Of a stretch of 64,000 nucleotides of DNA, positions 29,160-38,321 are shown in pieces. Each line of letters begins with the position of its first letter. Position 1 is the first letter of the stretch. Location of the stretch: assembly GCF_900091585.1 (NCBI RefSeq), contig NZ_FMHT01000003.1:4269501-4333500 (forward strand), read 5' to 3'. Made by a program: the position numbers and the translations under genes. This DNA comes from Micromonospora nigra (lineage in GTDB: Bacteria; Actinomycetota; Actinomycetes; Mycobacteriales; Micromonosporaceae). Below the pieces are notes generated by a model, which saw only the letters and a program-made list of their open reading frames with translations, ran no database searches and was not told where the DNA came from.

Positions 29160-30035
29160 ATGGCAGGAGGGGACGGGCGTCCACCGGCATACCCCGAGGT
29201 GCCGGGGGTCGAGTCCGCCCCGGTCGGCCTTCTGCCGTCCGAACCGCCGCTGACCCCGGCGATCTCCGTGTGCATCGCGGTTCGTGACCGCCCCGAGCTG
29301 CTCGTGAAGGCGATCCGCAGCGTTCTGGCCGGGCGGTTCGACGACTACGAGGTCGTCGTGGTCGACGACGGGTCGGTCGTACCCGCCCAGGAGTCACTGG
29401 CCGAGGCGGGTCTGCTGGCCGACCAGCGGATCCGGCTGGTTCGGCGCAGGCCGCGCGGGATCAGTGCCGCCCGCAACACCGCTCTCAGCGTCGCGCGCGG
29501 GCGGTGGATCACCGTGTTGGACTCCGACGACGAACTGTCGGAGGACGCCCTGAGCCGGATCCAGGAGTTCCTGGCCACCTCGGGCGCCTCCTGGGTCTAC
29601 ACCGACTACCAGGAGCTGGTGGCGGGCTCCGAACGCACCATCAGGCTGCCCGCCTATCCGAGCGCCAGCCGGATGCGCTGGTCGATCCTGACCCGGCCAC
29701 GGCTGCCGTTCAAGCACTCCGGCATGTCGATGGACCGCAACCTCCTGGTCCGACTCGGCGGATACGACGAGCGTCTCCCGATCAAGGTCGACGTCGAGCT
29801 GGTGCTGCGGGCGCTCAGCCACGGAGTCCGGCCACGACACCTGGCCCACCCGGTCGTCCGCTTCCGCCGGCACCCCGGCAGTGTCAGCCGGAAGCGGTTC
29901 GCCGGCCTCGCGGTGTGGTTCGACCTGATCGACCGGTACAGCCGGCCCCGACTGCCCGGCCTGGCCCTGGGCGTCAAGGTGGTGCGGGCGACCAGCGAGG
30001 TCGCCAAGTGGCTGGTGTCGGTCGCCGGGCGTTAG
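29160..30035 (+). CDS. GT2-family glycosyltransferase
   Basis: This is a 291-residue inverting glycosyltransferase of family 2 (GT-A fold), cytoplasmic. ISVCIAVRDRPELL opens the nucleotide-sugar domain, VVVVDDGS carries the first acidic motif and VLDSDDELSEDAL the metal-binding DxD-type motif. KHSGMSMDR and GGYDERL form the acceptor side. The ATG at 29160 starts after a gap of 155 nt with its own promoter. It ends 3 nt past the stop of the opposing nucleotidyltransferase gene (convergent overlap of 4 bases). It probably adds one sugar of the exopolysaccharide repeat unit; donor and linkage are unknown. Confidence 0.88.
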   Translation: MAGGDGRPPAYPEVPGVESAPVGLLPSEPPLTPAISVCIAVRDRPELLVKAIRSVLAGRFDDYEVVVVDDGSVVPAQESLAEAGLLADQRIRLVRRRPRGISAARNTALSVARGRWITVLDSDDELSEDALSRIQEFLATSGASWVYTDYQELVAGSERTIRLPAYPSASRMRWSILTRPRLPFKHSGMSMDRNLLVRLGGYDERLPIKVDVELVLRALSHGVRPRHLAHPVVRFRRHPGSVSRKRFAGLAVWFDLIDRYSRPRLPGLALGVKVVRATSEVAKWLVSVAGR

Positions 30036-30745
30036 GCGTCCGGCAGGAAACCGGCCGGGTTCTCGCTGAACAACCTGTTCGCCAGGGCGTAGTCGTCGAC
30101 CCGGCCGATGTCGAGCCAGAAGCCCTCGTGGCGCCGACTGGCGACCCGCCGGCCCCTGCCGAGCAGGTCGAGGACGAGCTGGGGCATGTCGTAGCTGCCC
30201 TCGGCGGGAATCTCCGCCAACGCTGCCGGTGACATGGCGTACGCGCCCATCGACACGTCGAGCTTCAGGGTGGGCTTCTCCTCGTAGCCGACGACGTGCT
30301 CCGCCGGGTCGAGATGGAGGATGCCCAGGTCGATCTTCTCGGCACGGGTGTAGACGCTGACGGTGACCGGGGCGTCGGCCGCGCGGTGCCGGGCCATCAA
30401 CGCGGTGAAGTCGAGGTCGGTCAGCAGATCACCGTTCAGCACGAAGAAGTCGTCGTCCAACGTCCCGGCGAGCTGCCTCAGCGGCCCGGCGGTCCCCAGT
30501 GGACGCTCCTCGCGCAGGTAGTCGATGCGGAGACCGAGCCGGCGGCCGTCCTCGAAGTATCCCTCCAGCAGGTACGCCAGATGCCCCGTCAGCAGGGTCA
30601 CGTCGGTGACCCCGTGGGCCCTGAGCTGCCGCAGCAGGATCTCCAGAATCGGGATGTCACCGACCGGCATGAGCGGCTTCGGGAAACTCGTGGTGAACGG
30701 CCGCAGCCGGGTGCCGCGGCCCCCGGCGAGGATCACCGCCCTCAC
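30032..30745 (-). CDS. Sugar-phosphate nucleotidyltransferase
   Basis: A 237-residue nucleotidyltransferase of the RmlA/ManC/HddC superfamily that makes an NDP-sugar from a sugar 1-phosphate. The pyrophosphorylase signature is AVILAGGRGTRLRPFT, then FPKPLMPVGDIPILE with the substrate Lys; [11 protein letters not shown] supplies a metal Asp. The short length without a left-handed beta-helix domain resembles HddC- or MurU-type enzymes. The GTG start overlaps the preceding stop (GTGA) as the last gene of a five-gene overlapping operon. Together with two SDR enzymes it probably makes a deoxy- or modified nucleotide sugar for the polymer. Confidence 0.88.
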   Translation of the reverse strand: MRAVILAGGRGTRLRPFTTSFPKPLMPVGDIPILEILLRQLRAHGVTDVTLLTGHLAYLLEGYFEDGRRLGLRIDYLREERPLGTAGPLRQLAGTLDDDFFVLNGDLLTDLDFTALMARHRAADAPVTVSVYTRAEKIDLGILHLDPAEHVVGYEEKPTLKLDVSMGAYAMSPAALAEIPAEGSYDMPQLVLDLLGRGRRVASRRHEGFWLDIGRVDDYALANRLFSENPAGFLPDA

Positions 30746-31758
30746 ACCGTGTACCGGTCGACGTCGAACCGGTCCAGGTGCGCCCGCACGTACTCCACGA
30801 CGTCGGCCAGCCCCTCGCGCAGCGGGACCGTCGGCTGCCAACCGCACCGCTCGCGGGCCCGGCCGGTCGCCGCCACCAGCTCGAACACCTCACTGCGCGC
30901 CGGACGCAGGCGCTGGTCGTCCGCCACGATCTCGACGCCGGGGCGCCCGGCGACCTCGGCGACCAGTCGGGCGAGGTCACCGATGGCGATACCCCGACCG
31001 CTGCCGATGTTGGTGACCTGTCCCACGCAGGCGTCCGCGCCGGCCACGGCGAGGAAACCGGCGGTCGTGTCCGCGACGTGGGTCAGGTCGCGCACCGGCC
31101 GCAGGTCGCCGAGTGCGATCCGGTCCCGGCCCGCCACGACCTGCGCGGCCACCGTCGGGATGACCGCGCGGGCGCTCTGCCGGGGCCCGTACGTGTTGAA
31201 GGGGCGGATGACGGCGACGGGCAGGTCGAAGGAGCGGTGGAAGGACTCCGCGAGCGCATCGGCGCTGATCTTCGAGGCGGAGTACGGGGACTGCGGCTGC
31301 ATCGGGTGCTGCTCGTCGATCGGCGTGTAGCGGGCGGTGCCGTACGTCTCCGACGTGGAGGTGTGCACCACCCGCGTCACGTCGAGGTCGCGGGCCGCCT
31401 CCAGCACGTTGAGGGTGCCGGTCACGTTGGTCGCGACGTAGGACGCCGGCGCGACGTAGCTGTAGGGAATCGCGATGAGCGCGGCCAGGTGGAACACGGT
31501 GTCGCAGCCCGCGACAGCGCGCCGCACCGCGAACGGGTCGGTGACGTCCGAGTGCACGATCTCGACGGACCCGCGTACCTCGGCGGGCACGTCGGCGAGC
31601 ATGCCGACGTCGGAACGGCCGTTGTAGCGGACCATCGCCCGCACCCGGGCACCGGCGCGGACCAGGCGTTCCGTCAGGTGCGAACCGATGAAGCCGCCGG
31701 CGCCGGTGACGAGGACACTCCGGCCTGCCCAGTCGTCGGATGTCCGTACCGCCGTCAT
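30742..31758 (-). CDS. SDR-family NDP-sugar 4,6-dehydratase/epimerase
   Basis: This is a 338-residue extended SDR. The Rossmann motif is VTGAGGFIGSHL, FHLAALIAIPYSY follows, and the catalytic pair is in SPYSASKISAD (Tyr-x3-Lys), with STSETYGTARY providing the Ser/Thr. The sequence is closest in my reading to LegB/GDP-mannose 4,6-dehydratase-like enzymes (VRYNGRSDVGML region). It overlaps its neighbours by 4 bases on both sides. It likely acts on the NDP-sugar made by the downstream nucleotidyltransferase; the exact substrate is open. Confidence 0.87.
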   Translation of the reverse strand: MTAVRTSDDWAGRSVLVTGAGGFIGSHLTERLVRAGARVRAMVRYNGRSDVGMLADVPAEVRGSVEIVHSDVTDPFAVRRAVAGCDTVFHLAALIAIPYSYVAPASYVATNVTGTLNVLEAARDLDVTRVVHTSTSETYGTARYTPIDEQHPMQPQSPYSASKISADALAESFHRSFDLPVAVIRPFNTYGPRQSARAVIPTVAAQVVAGRDRIALGDLRPVRDLTHVADTTAGFLAVAGADACVGQVTNIGSGRGIAIGDLARLVAEVAGRPGVEIVADDQRLRPARSEVFELVAATGRARERCGWQPTVPLREGLADVVEYVRAHLDRFDVDRYTV

Positions 31759-32711
31759 CGCTTGCTCTCCTCGTCCGTGGGGTGTCTGTCGACCAGTTCC
31801 CCGAGCAGGTCACCGAGGCTCTCCCGGAGCTCCCGCTCCGGTTTCCAGCCCACCTCGGCGGTCAGTCTGTCGGCGGAGCCCACCTGGTAACGGACGCCAC
31901 CTGCGCCGCCGTCGGCGACGTCGACGACCGACTCGTCGAGACCTGCCACGTCGAGCAGCACGCGAAGCACCGCCCCGACGGACACGGCCCGACCCGAGCA
32001 GACATTGTAGGTACGACCGGGTCGACCGGCGTCGGCAATGTCCGCGTAGGCCCGCGCCACGTCGCGTACGTCGGTGAAGTCCCGGACCGCGTCCAGGTCG
32101 GCGACGCGGACCCGGGCGAGTCGGCCCGTCGCCACGTCGGCCACCCGGCGGGCCAGCGCACCCGCGACCGTCGCCGTCCCCTCACCCGGCCCCACGTGGT
32201 TGAACGGTCGCGCGGCCGTGACGGAGATCCGCCCGTCCGCCCCCATGGCCAGGGCCAGCGACTCCGCCGCCGCCTTGGCGTGGCCGTAGGCACCCAGGGG
32301 CAGTGCCGCGACCTCCTCGGTCACCGGGTTGCGCTCCCTCGGCACGGCACCGTACTGCGCCGACGAGCCCACGACCACCAGGCGCGGGGGCCGGTCGACG
32401 CCCTCGACCGCCCGCAGCGCCCGGCACAGGTGGTAGGTCGGTGGGACCACGTCCGCGATCAGTTCGTCCACGTCGGCGACCCGTTGCGGGAGTGCGCCAG
32501 CCAGGTGGACGACGACGTCGGGCCGGACGGCGGCGACGGCGGCGGCGGTCGCCCGCCCGTCGCGCAGGTCGACCTCCAGGTAGCGTTCGGCGGTCCCGGC
32601 GGTACGTGGTCGCCGGCCCGCCCCGACGACCTGGTGACCCCGTTCGGCCAGGATCCGTCGCAGATGACCGCCGACCCACCCGTGCGAGCCGGTGACCAGA
32701 AATGTCGTCAC
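31755..32711 (-). CDS. SDR-family NDP-sugar reductase/epimerase (RMD-like)
   Basis: This 318-residue NAD(P)-dependent extended SDR has GSHGWVGGHL as dinucleotide motif, VVVGSSAQYGAV and the active-site YGHAKAAAE. RPFNHVGPGEG is typical of GDP-4-keto-6-deoxy-mannose reductases and related enzymes. Paired with the adjacent dehydratase it would complete a 6-deoxy-sugar pathway. The GTG start overlaps the glycosyltransferase stop, and its own stop overlaps the next ATG. Confidence 0.85.
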   Translation of the reverse strand: MTTFLVTGSHGWVGGHLRRILAERGHQVVGAGRRPRTAGTAERYLEVDLRDGRATAAAVAAVRPDVVVHLAGALPQRVADVDELIADVVPPTYHLCRALRAVEGVDRPPRLVVVGSSAQYGAVPRERNPVTEEVAALPLGAYGHAKAAAESLALAMGADGRISVTAARPFNHVGPGEGTATVAGALARRVADVATGRLARVRVADLDAVRDFTDVRDVARAYADIADAGRPGRTYNVCSGRAVSVGAVLRVLLDVAGLDESVVDVADGGAGGVRYQVGSADRLTAEVGWKPERELRESLGDLLGELVDRHPTDEESKR

Positions 32712-33724
32712 GACCGCAGCACCGTGCGGTAGATCTCGGTGATCCTGCGGGCGACGCGGCTCTCGTCGAGCCAGGCGTTGCGGTCCCGGCCGTCCGCCCG
32801 GGTGCCGGCGGCCAACACGTCGGCCACCCGCCCGGCGAGGTCCCGGACGAGCCGCGTGCGGGCCTCGCCGTGCGACGGCCCGTCGGGGAACCGCACCACG
32901 GCCCCCGGTCGTACGCCGTCCAACACCTCCGCCACGTCGCCGACGTCCACGGAGACGACCGGCAGCCCCATCGCCGTGGCCTCCTTGACCACCGTCGGCG
33001 ACCCCTCGCTCCCCGGCCGGGAGGTGAACAGCAGCAGGTCGGCCGCGTCGTACTTGCGGACCAGGTCCGCCTCGGGTTGACCCGGCGCGGAGAGGACCAG
33101 TTCGCGTACGGGCAGGCCCTGCCGTCGTACCTCGCCCACCACCTCGGTGAACAGGTCGTACCCCTTGACGGGCCGTGCCGGGTCGGCACCGAACAGCACC
33201 ACCCGGTCGGTCGGGGCGATGCCCAGCGACGCCCGTGCGGCGGCCCGGTCCGCCGGGCGGAACAGCGCGAAGTCGACCCCGTTGGCGACGACGTGCCCGG
33301 CCGGATCCCCGGCCGCCTCGGCCAGGCGGCGGGAGACGTAGATCCGGGCCCGCGTACCGCCCCAGCCGAGCCGGGTGATCCGCCGCTGACGGGGCTCGTT
33401 GACATCACTGCCGTAGAGCGACAACACCCGCGCGGGATGACCGGCCAGCCGGGCGGCCGGCGCGGTCATCCCGTAGTGGACGTGCACGATGTCGTAGCGG
33501 CCGGTGCGGGCCCGCCGTCGTACCCGAGGGGCGGCCAGCACGTAGTCGGCCCTGCCTCGGGACTGGGCGACGACCTCCACGTCGACGTGGTGGCCCAGGG
33601 CGCGCAGTGCCGTCACCTGCCGGTGGACGAAGATCCCTCGGTAGCCACCGTTCTCGGGCCACAGGTTGGTGACGGCCAGGATCCGCAGCGGGCGCTCCGC
33701 CGTCGCCGGTTCGGTGTCGTTCAC
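32708..33724 (-). CDS. GT4-family glycosyltransferase
   Basis: This is a 338-residue retaining glycosyltransferase (GT-B fold). The N-terminal domain starts ILAVTNLWPENGGYRGIFV; the C-terminal domain has VVLFGADPARPVKGYDLF and the donor-binding E-x7-E in SEGSPTVVKEATAMGLPVV. LSLYGSDVN lies at the acceptor side. Its GTG overlaps the flippase stop codon. It probably adds a sugar to the lipid-linked unit in the cytoplasm before export by that flippase. Confidence 0.88.
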   Translation of the reverse strand: MNDTEPATAERPLRILAVTNLWPENGGYRGIFVHRQVTALRALGHHVDVEVVAQSRGRADYVLAAPRVRRRARTGRYDIVHVHYGMTAPAARLAGHPARVLSLYGSDVNEPRQRRITRLGWGGTRARIYVSRRLAEAAGDPAGHVVANGVDFALFRPADRAAARASLGIAPTDRVVLFGADPARPVKGYDLFTEVVGEVRRQGLPVRELVLSAPGQPEADLVRKYDAADLLLFTSRPGSEGSPTVVKEATAMGLPVVSVDVGDVAEVLDGVRPGAVVRFPDGPSHGEARTRLVRDLAGRVADVLAAGTRADGRDRNAWLDESRVARRITEIYRTVLRS

Positions 33725-35328
33725 AGGGTCCTCTCGGAGGCGGTCGCGGCGGCCACGGGTGGTGCGGCCGGCAGGGGGTCGCGGCGGGCGCGCAGCAGCC
33801 GTCGCAGCAGGTTCAGGTCACGGCCCAGGACGATCAGTGCCCCCACCAGCAGCGCGGCACCGACGCCCAGGGTGGACCAGGACCAGCCGGCCAGTACGTC
33901 GAGTCGGCTCACCACGAGCCCGACGGCCAGCAGGCCGGCGCAGCGGGCCAGCAGGCCGGCCCAGGGGAGGCGGTGGATGCGCCGCACCGCGAGGACGGGC
34001 AGGGCCGCGGTCACCGCTGTGCCGACCAGGTAGCCGAGCGCCACGCCCTCCGCCCCCAGCCGGGGCGCGGTCACCCACACCAGGACCAGCCCGACGAGGC
34101 AACCCGTCACCGCGGAGGCGACCGGTATCCGGGTCCGGGCGACGCTGCCGCTGGCGAGGGCGTTGACGGACGGCACCTGGACGATGCCGAAGAACGCCGC
34201 GCAGAGCATGAGCCGGAGCACGTCCGCGCCCGCCGCGTACCGGGCTCCGCCGAACAGGCTGAGGACGACCGGCGCGACCAGCAGGCCCAGCAGCAGGACC
34301 GGCGTCATGGTCGTGGCGAGCAGTCGGGTCGCCGAGTCCACCTGTCGCCGGACGGCGGAGGTGTCCCCGGCTCCCTGCGCGCCCGCCATGACCGGGAACA
34401 GGGCGAGGGCCAGGCCCCGGGGCAGGAAGTAGAGGGGCGCGATCAACGTCACCGCGGCCACGACGTGGGCGACCTCGGACGGCTCGGCGAACCGCCCGGC
34501 GAGCAGTTGCGTGCCCTGGAGGAAGCCGGCGCTGGCAACCGTGCCCACGCTGCCGAGCAGCACGAAGGCCATGACCTCCCGGCGCGGGAACCGGCCTCCG
34601 GCCGGGCGGCCCTCGGCGCGGTGGTGGGAGCGCAGCCGCCATCTGCTCAGCACGACGAACGACCCGTATCCGACGCAGAGCGGCAGCAGGTAGGTGGTCG
34701 TGCCCGTCAGGACGACGACCGCCGTGCCGGCGACCGCCAGCAGCGAGGTCACGATCTCGATGCCGGCGTAGCGGGCCACCAGGCCGTGACCGTACAGGGC
34801 CGCCTTGTCCATCGTGTACATCGAGTAGCTGACGGTCAGGGCCAGCAGCGACAGCGAGTCCAGCACGTCGGGTCGGTACGCCCAGTGCACCACGCCCGTC
34901 GCCGCGACGCCGAGCAGCACCGCCGCCACCGTTCCCAGTCGGGACAGGGACCGGTGCACCGCCCACGCGGACGCCGGGTCGCCGGCCCCCCGGTGGAAGG
35001 CGATGAACTTCGACAGGCCGCTGGAGATCCCGCCGGGCAGCAGGAGGCTGGCCACCAGGCTGGCCGCCAACATGATCCCGACCAGACCGTAGGTGGCGCG
35101 GTCGGTCGCGTGACTGGTCAACGAGCCGTGCACCAGTCGCGTCCCGCCGACGGCGACGAGGGCGACCATGGACAGCGCGCCGGCGCGGACGATGGACGGG
35201 GTCTGCCCGGCGCTCACCGCCCCGGCCCCGGCTCTGCCCCCGTTGCCCGCGCCCGCCCTGGTGCCTGCATCCGCCCTGGTGCCCGCGCCCGGTCGGCCGC
35301 GCCGGACGCCGTAGGATCCTTCGGGCAC
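33721..35328 (-). CDS. Polysaccharide flippase (Wzx/MATE-like)
   Basis: A 535-residue membrane protein with about fourteen hydrophobic helices, of the MOP/Wzx exporter superfamily; it would flip the undecaprenyl-linked repeat unit across the membrane. LPGGISSGLSKFIAFHRG, FLPRGLALALFPVMAG and LRLMLCAAFFGIVQVP are typical helices. The first 40 residues are a hydrophilic, low-complexity Gly/Ala/Arg stretch (GTRADAGTRAGAG). The GTG start at 35328 is not backed by a clear ribosome-binding site; a later start near residue 42 is possible. It is the first gene of the five-gene operon and diverges from the GH10 gene. Confidence 0.85.
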   Translation of the reverse strand: MPEGSYGVRRGRPGAGTRADAGTRAGAGNGGRAGAGAVSAGQTPSIVRAGALSMVALVAVGGTRLVHGSLTSHATDRATYGLVGIMLAASLVASLLLPGGISSGLSKFIAFHRGAGDPASAWAVHRSLSRLGTVAAVLLGVAATGVVHWAYRPDVLDSLSLLALTVSYSMYTMDKAALYGHGLVARYAGIEIVTSLLAVAGTAVVVLTGTTTYLLPLCVGYGSFVVLSRWRLRSHHRAEGRPAGGRFPRREVMAFVLLGSVGTVASAGFLQGTQLLAGRFAEPSEVAHVVAAVTLIAPLYFLPRGLALALFPVMAGAQGAGDTSAVRRQVDSATRLLATTMTPVLLLGLLVAPVVLSLFGGARYAAGADVLRLMLCAAFFGIVQVPSVNALASGSVARTRIPVASAVTGCLVGLVLVWVTAPRLGAEGVALGYLVGTAVTAALPVLAVRRIHRLPWAGLLARCAGLLAVGLVVSRLDVLAGWSWSTLGVGAALLVGALIVLGRDLNLLRRLLRARRDPLPAAPPVAAATASERTL

Positions 35329-35377
35329 ATCAGGTGGACTTCGTCATGCTGGCGTCGCTACTCCGTCGGGGGTGTTC
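35329..35377. promoter_or_regulatory. Short divergent promoter region, flippase operon and GH10 gene
   Basis: Only 49 nt separate the two divergent start codons, so both promoters must overlap each other or the coding ends. I see no clear -10/-35 pair or palindrome. The arrangement suggests joint regulation of the export operon and the anchored xylanase-type enzyme. Confidence 0.35.
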
Positions 35378-36637
35378 ATGGCCGAGGAGGTCCAGGCCAG
35401 GTCCGCCGCCCGAAGATCCGCCCGAGAATCCGCCCGGCCCGCCGCCCGAGAGTCCGCCCGGCCCGCCGCGCGGGCCGTGCGCCGCCCGTCGGCGACTGCT
35501 TCCGCCACCAGGTCGCGGCCGCCCGTGCGCCCGGGCCGACTGCTGGCCACCGTCTCGTCGGCCGTGGTGCTGGTCCTCATCGCCTGCGCAGCATACGTGG
35601 GTTGGTGGCGCGGCGGGGGACAGCCCGACCCGTGGTCGGCCCCGCAGCCGGGGGCCGGTCAGGAACCGTCGGGTCCGGTGCTTCGTGCCCTCATGCCCTC
35701 GAACGTCCGGATCGGCAGCGCGGTGGACGGAGGGCTGCTCGCGTCGGACGAGCGGTACCGCGCGAGGCTCGCCGCCGACTTCAACGCGGTGACCGCCGAG
35801 AACGCGATGAAGTGGGCGAACCTGGAGCCCGGGCCGGGCCGCCACGACTGGACGGCGAGTGACCAACTGGTCGACTTCGCCCAGGCCAACGGGCAGGCGG
35901 TCTATGGGCACACGCTCGTCTGGCACAGCAGCGTGCCGTCCTGGGTGGTGGAGGGTTGGCCCCGGGAGCGGCTCAGAGCTGTGCTCCGGCAGCACGTGAC
36001 CACCACCGTCTCCCGCTATCGGGGCAAGGTGTGGGCCTGGGACGTGGTCAACGAGGTGCTGGCGGAGAACGGCACCCTGCGCGACTCCCTCTGGCTGCGC
36101 AGGCTCGGGCCGGGTTACATCGCCGACGCCTTCCGGTGGGCGCACGAGGCCGATCCCGACGCCCGGCTCTTCATCAACGACTACGGCGCCGAGGGGCGGG
36201 GCCGCAAGGCCGACGGCCTGCACCGGCTGGTCCGGAATCTGCGTGCCGGTGGTGTGCCGGTGCACGGCGTCGGCTTCCAGGGGCACCTGCGCGCGGACGC
36301 GCCGCCGAAGGACCCGACCGGCAACCTCCGGCGGTTCGCGGCCCTTGGCGTCTCCGTCGCCATCACCGAACTCGACGTGCGGATCCAACTGCCGACGAAC
36401 ACCGAGAAGCTGCTGAACCAGGCGCTGCTCTACCAGCACATGCTCCGCGCCTGCCTGACCGTGGCCACCTGCGAGTCGTTCACCGTCTGGGGCTTCACCG
36501 ACGCCAGCAGTTGGATCTCCTCGCACTACCCCGGCTACGGCGCGGCCTGCCTCTACGACGAGCAGTTCAGGCCGAAGCCGGCACGGGACGCCCTGCTGCA
36601 CGAGTTGCGGGCCCGCGCGACGGCCGCATCCGACTGA
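35378..36637 (+). CDS. Membrane-anchored GH10 glycoside hydrolase (endo-xylanase type)
   Basis: A 419-residue protein. An N-terminal cytoplasmic tail repeats SARESARPAA and is Arg/Ala rich. One membrane helix follows (about residues 56-77, LLATVSSAVVLVLIACAAYV), and it has no secretion cleavage site, so this is a type II anchor. The outer domain is a full GH10 barrel: AENAMKWANLEP, GHTLVWHSSVPSW, acid/base Glu near 226 in DVVNEVL and nucleophile Glu near 330 in AITELDVR; WGFTDASSW closes it. GH10 enzymes are usually secreted xylanases. An anchored one inside an exopolysaccharide locus may instead trim or release the polymer. I chose ATG 35378; GTG 35372 is in frame. Confidence 0.9.
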   Translation: MAEEVQARSAARRSARESARPAARESARPAARAVRRPSATASATRSRPPVRPGRLLATVSSAVVLVLIACAAYVGWWRGGGQPDPWSAPQPGAGQEPSGPVLRALMPSNVRIGSAVDGGLLASDERYRARLAADFNAVTAENAMKWANLEPGPGRHDWTASDQLVDFAQANGQAVYGHTLVWHSSVPSWVVEGWPRERLRAVLRQHVTTTVSRYRGKVWAWDVVNEVLAENGTLRDSLWLRRLGPGYIADAFRWAHEADPDARLFINDYGAEGRGRKADGLHRLVRNLRAGGVPVHGVGFQGHLRADAPPKDPTGNLRRFAALGVSVAITELDVRIQLPTNTEKLLNQALLYQHMLRACLTVATCESFTVWGFTDASSWISSHYPGYGAACLYDEQFRPKPARDALLHELRARATAASD

Positions 36638-36763
36638 CGATCCCGGGGGCCCGTGGCGGTCGGGTCGACCGACCCTCCTGTCCGGACCCGCTGTAGCAGT
36701 GCCGGGTCCGCGGAGCATATGGTGCACGACGCGATCTCCGCTCGGGGCAAGGAAGGGAAGGTC

Positions 36764-38317
36764 GTGTCCGCGCACACGCAGATCCTGTCGACCGTCGTGC
36801 CGTCACCGAGATACGACCCGGAGCTGGGGGTGATCACACCGCCGGCCAACGGCATGCCCCGGCTGATCTTCGGCCGCCCGGTCGCGCCGCGGGCCCGCTG
36901 GCGCCGCCGGTACGTGGTGGTGCTGCTCCTGCTCGACCTGCTCGCCGCGATGGCGGCCACCCGTACGGTGGTGGCCCTGTTCGAGAAGGCCGACGCGGGT
37001 TTCTGGGACGACCGGTTCCTCGGCGGGGCGGTGAGCACCTTCGCGTTGGTGGCCAACGTCGGGGTGCCGCTGCTGTGGATGACCATCCTCACCGCCTCCG
37101 GCGCGTACGACCGGCGGGCGTTGGGTCGGGGCACGGAGGAACTGCGGCGGGTCGTACGGGCCAACGTGGCGATGGCCGCCGCCGTGTCGTTCCTCGCGCT
37201 CGGCTTCAAGAAGGACGTGTCCCGGGCCACGGTCGCCGGTGTCATCGTCGCCCTGCTCCTCTACACGGTGGCGACCCGGGTGGCGGCCCGGATCGTGCTG
37301 CGCCGCATCCGTCGGTCGACCCAGCGGGCGTCGCAGAAGGTGCTGCTGGTGGGCCGGCTGGGTGACGCGCTGGCCGTGCACGAGGTGATGATCCGCAACG
37401 CGGGCGCGGGCCTGCGCCCCGTCGCCATCCATCTGCCCCGCCATCCACGGCCGGGGGAACGGGTCGAGGCGCCGGTGCCGGTCTACGTCGGTTGGGATCT
37501 GGTGCCCCTGGTCCAGCAGCTCGGTGCCGACACGATCGCGGTGTGCGGCCCGGCCAGCCTGGAGTCGTACGAGCTGCGCAAGCTGGCCTGGCAGTTGGAG
37601 GGCACGGGCCTTGACCTGGTGGTGGTGCCGCAGGTCACCGACGTGACCGGCCCCCGCATCCACGTCCGCCCCATCGAGGGGCTGCCGCTGCTCAACGTCG
37701 AGGAACCGACCATCTCCGGTCTGTCCCTGCTGGCCAAGAGCCTGCTGGACCGGGTCACGGCGCTGGTCGGCCTGGTGTTGCTCAGCCCGGTGCTGCTGGG
37801 CATCGCGCTGGCGATCAAGGTCACCGACCCGGGGCCGGTGCTGTTCCGGCAGAGCCGCATCGGCCACCAGGGGCGGGCGTTCAAGGTGTGGAAGTTCCGC
37901 ACCATGTACACCGACGCCGAGCAGCGCCTGGAGGCGTTGCGGGACCGCAACGAGAGCGACGGCCTGCTGTTCAAGATCAAGGACGATCCGCGGGTCACCC
38001 CGATCGGCCGGCACCTGCGGGGCCTGTCGCTGGACGAACTGCCCCAGCTGGTCAACGTCCTGCTGGGCCAGATGTCCCTGGTCGGTCCGCGCCCGCTGCC
38101 CACCGAGGACGACGACTACCGCGGCGACGTGCGGCGGCGGCTGCTGGTGCGGCCCGGCATCACCGGGCTCTGGCAGATCTCCGGTCGATCCGACCTCACC
38201 TGGGAGGACGCCGTGCGGCTCGACCTGCACTACGTGGACAACTGGTCGCTGGTCTACGACCTGGGGATCCTGTGGCGTACGGTCAGCGTGGTGCTCGCCC
38301 GGCGGGGCGCGTACTGA
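36764..38317 (+). CDS. Polyprenyl glycosylphosphotransferase (WbaP/CpsE type)
   Basis: This 517-residue membrane enzyme starts the repeat unit by transferring a sugar phosphate from an NDP-sugar to undecaprenyl phosphate. Four N-terminal helices and a CoA-binding-like Rossmann segment (KVLLVGRLGDAL) precede a fifth helix (LVGLVLLSPVLLGIAL). The catalytic PGPVLFRQSRIGHQGRAFKV, KFRTMYTDAE and LRGLSLDELPQL region follows, ending PGITGLWQISGRSDL. The GTG start has AAGGAAGG (36749-36756) upstream; ATG 36719 in frame has no site. It is separated from the GH10 gene by 126 nt on the same strand. Confidence 0.93.
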   Translation: MSAHTQILSTVVPSPRYDPELGVITPPANGMPRLIFGRPVAPRARWRRRYVVVLLLLDLLAAMAATRTVVALFEKADAGFWDDRFLGGAVSTFALVANVGVPLLWMTILTASGAYDRRALGRGTEELRRVVRANVAMAAAVSFLALGFKKDVSRATVAGVIVALLLYTVATRVAARIVLRRIRRSTQRASQKVLLVGRLGDALAVHEVMIRNAGAGLRPVAIHLPRHPRPGERVEAPVPVYVGWDLVPLVQQLGADTIAVCGPASLESYELRKLAWQLEGTGLDLVVVPQVTDVTGPRIHVRPIEGLPLLNVEEPTISGLSLLAKSLLDRVTALVGLVLLSPVLLGIALAIKVTDPGPVLFRQSRIGHQGRAFKVWKFRTMYTDAEQRLEALRDRNESDGLLFKIKDDPRVTPIGRHLRGLSLDELPQLVNVLLGQMSLVGPRPLPTEDDDYRGDVRRRLLVRPGITGLWQISGRSDLTWEDAVRLDLHYVDNWSLVYDLGILWRTVSVVLARRGAY

Positions 38318-38321
38318 CGGT

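Noticed and set aside
30746..30847. Longer N-terminus for the nucleotidyltransferase
   Set aside because: It would add an Arg/Gly-rich stretch before AVILAGGRGTRLRP and break the GTGA overlap that links the operon.
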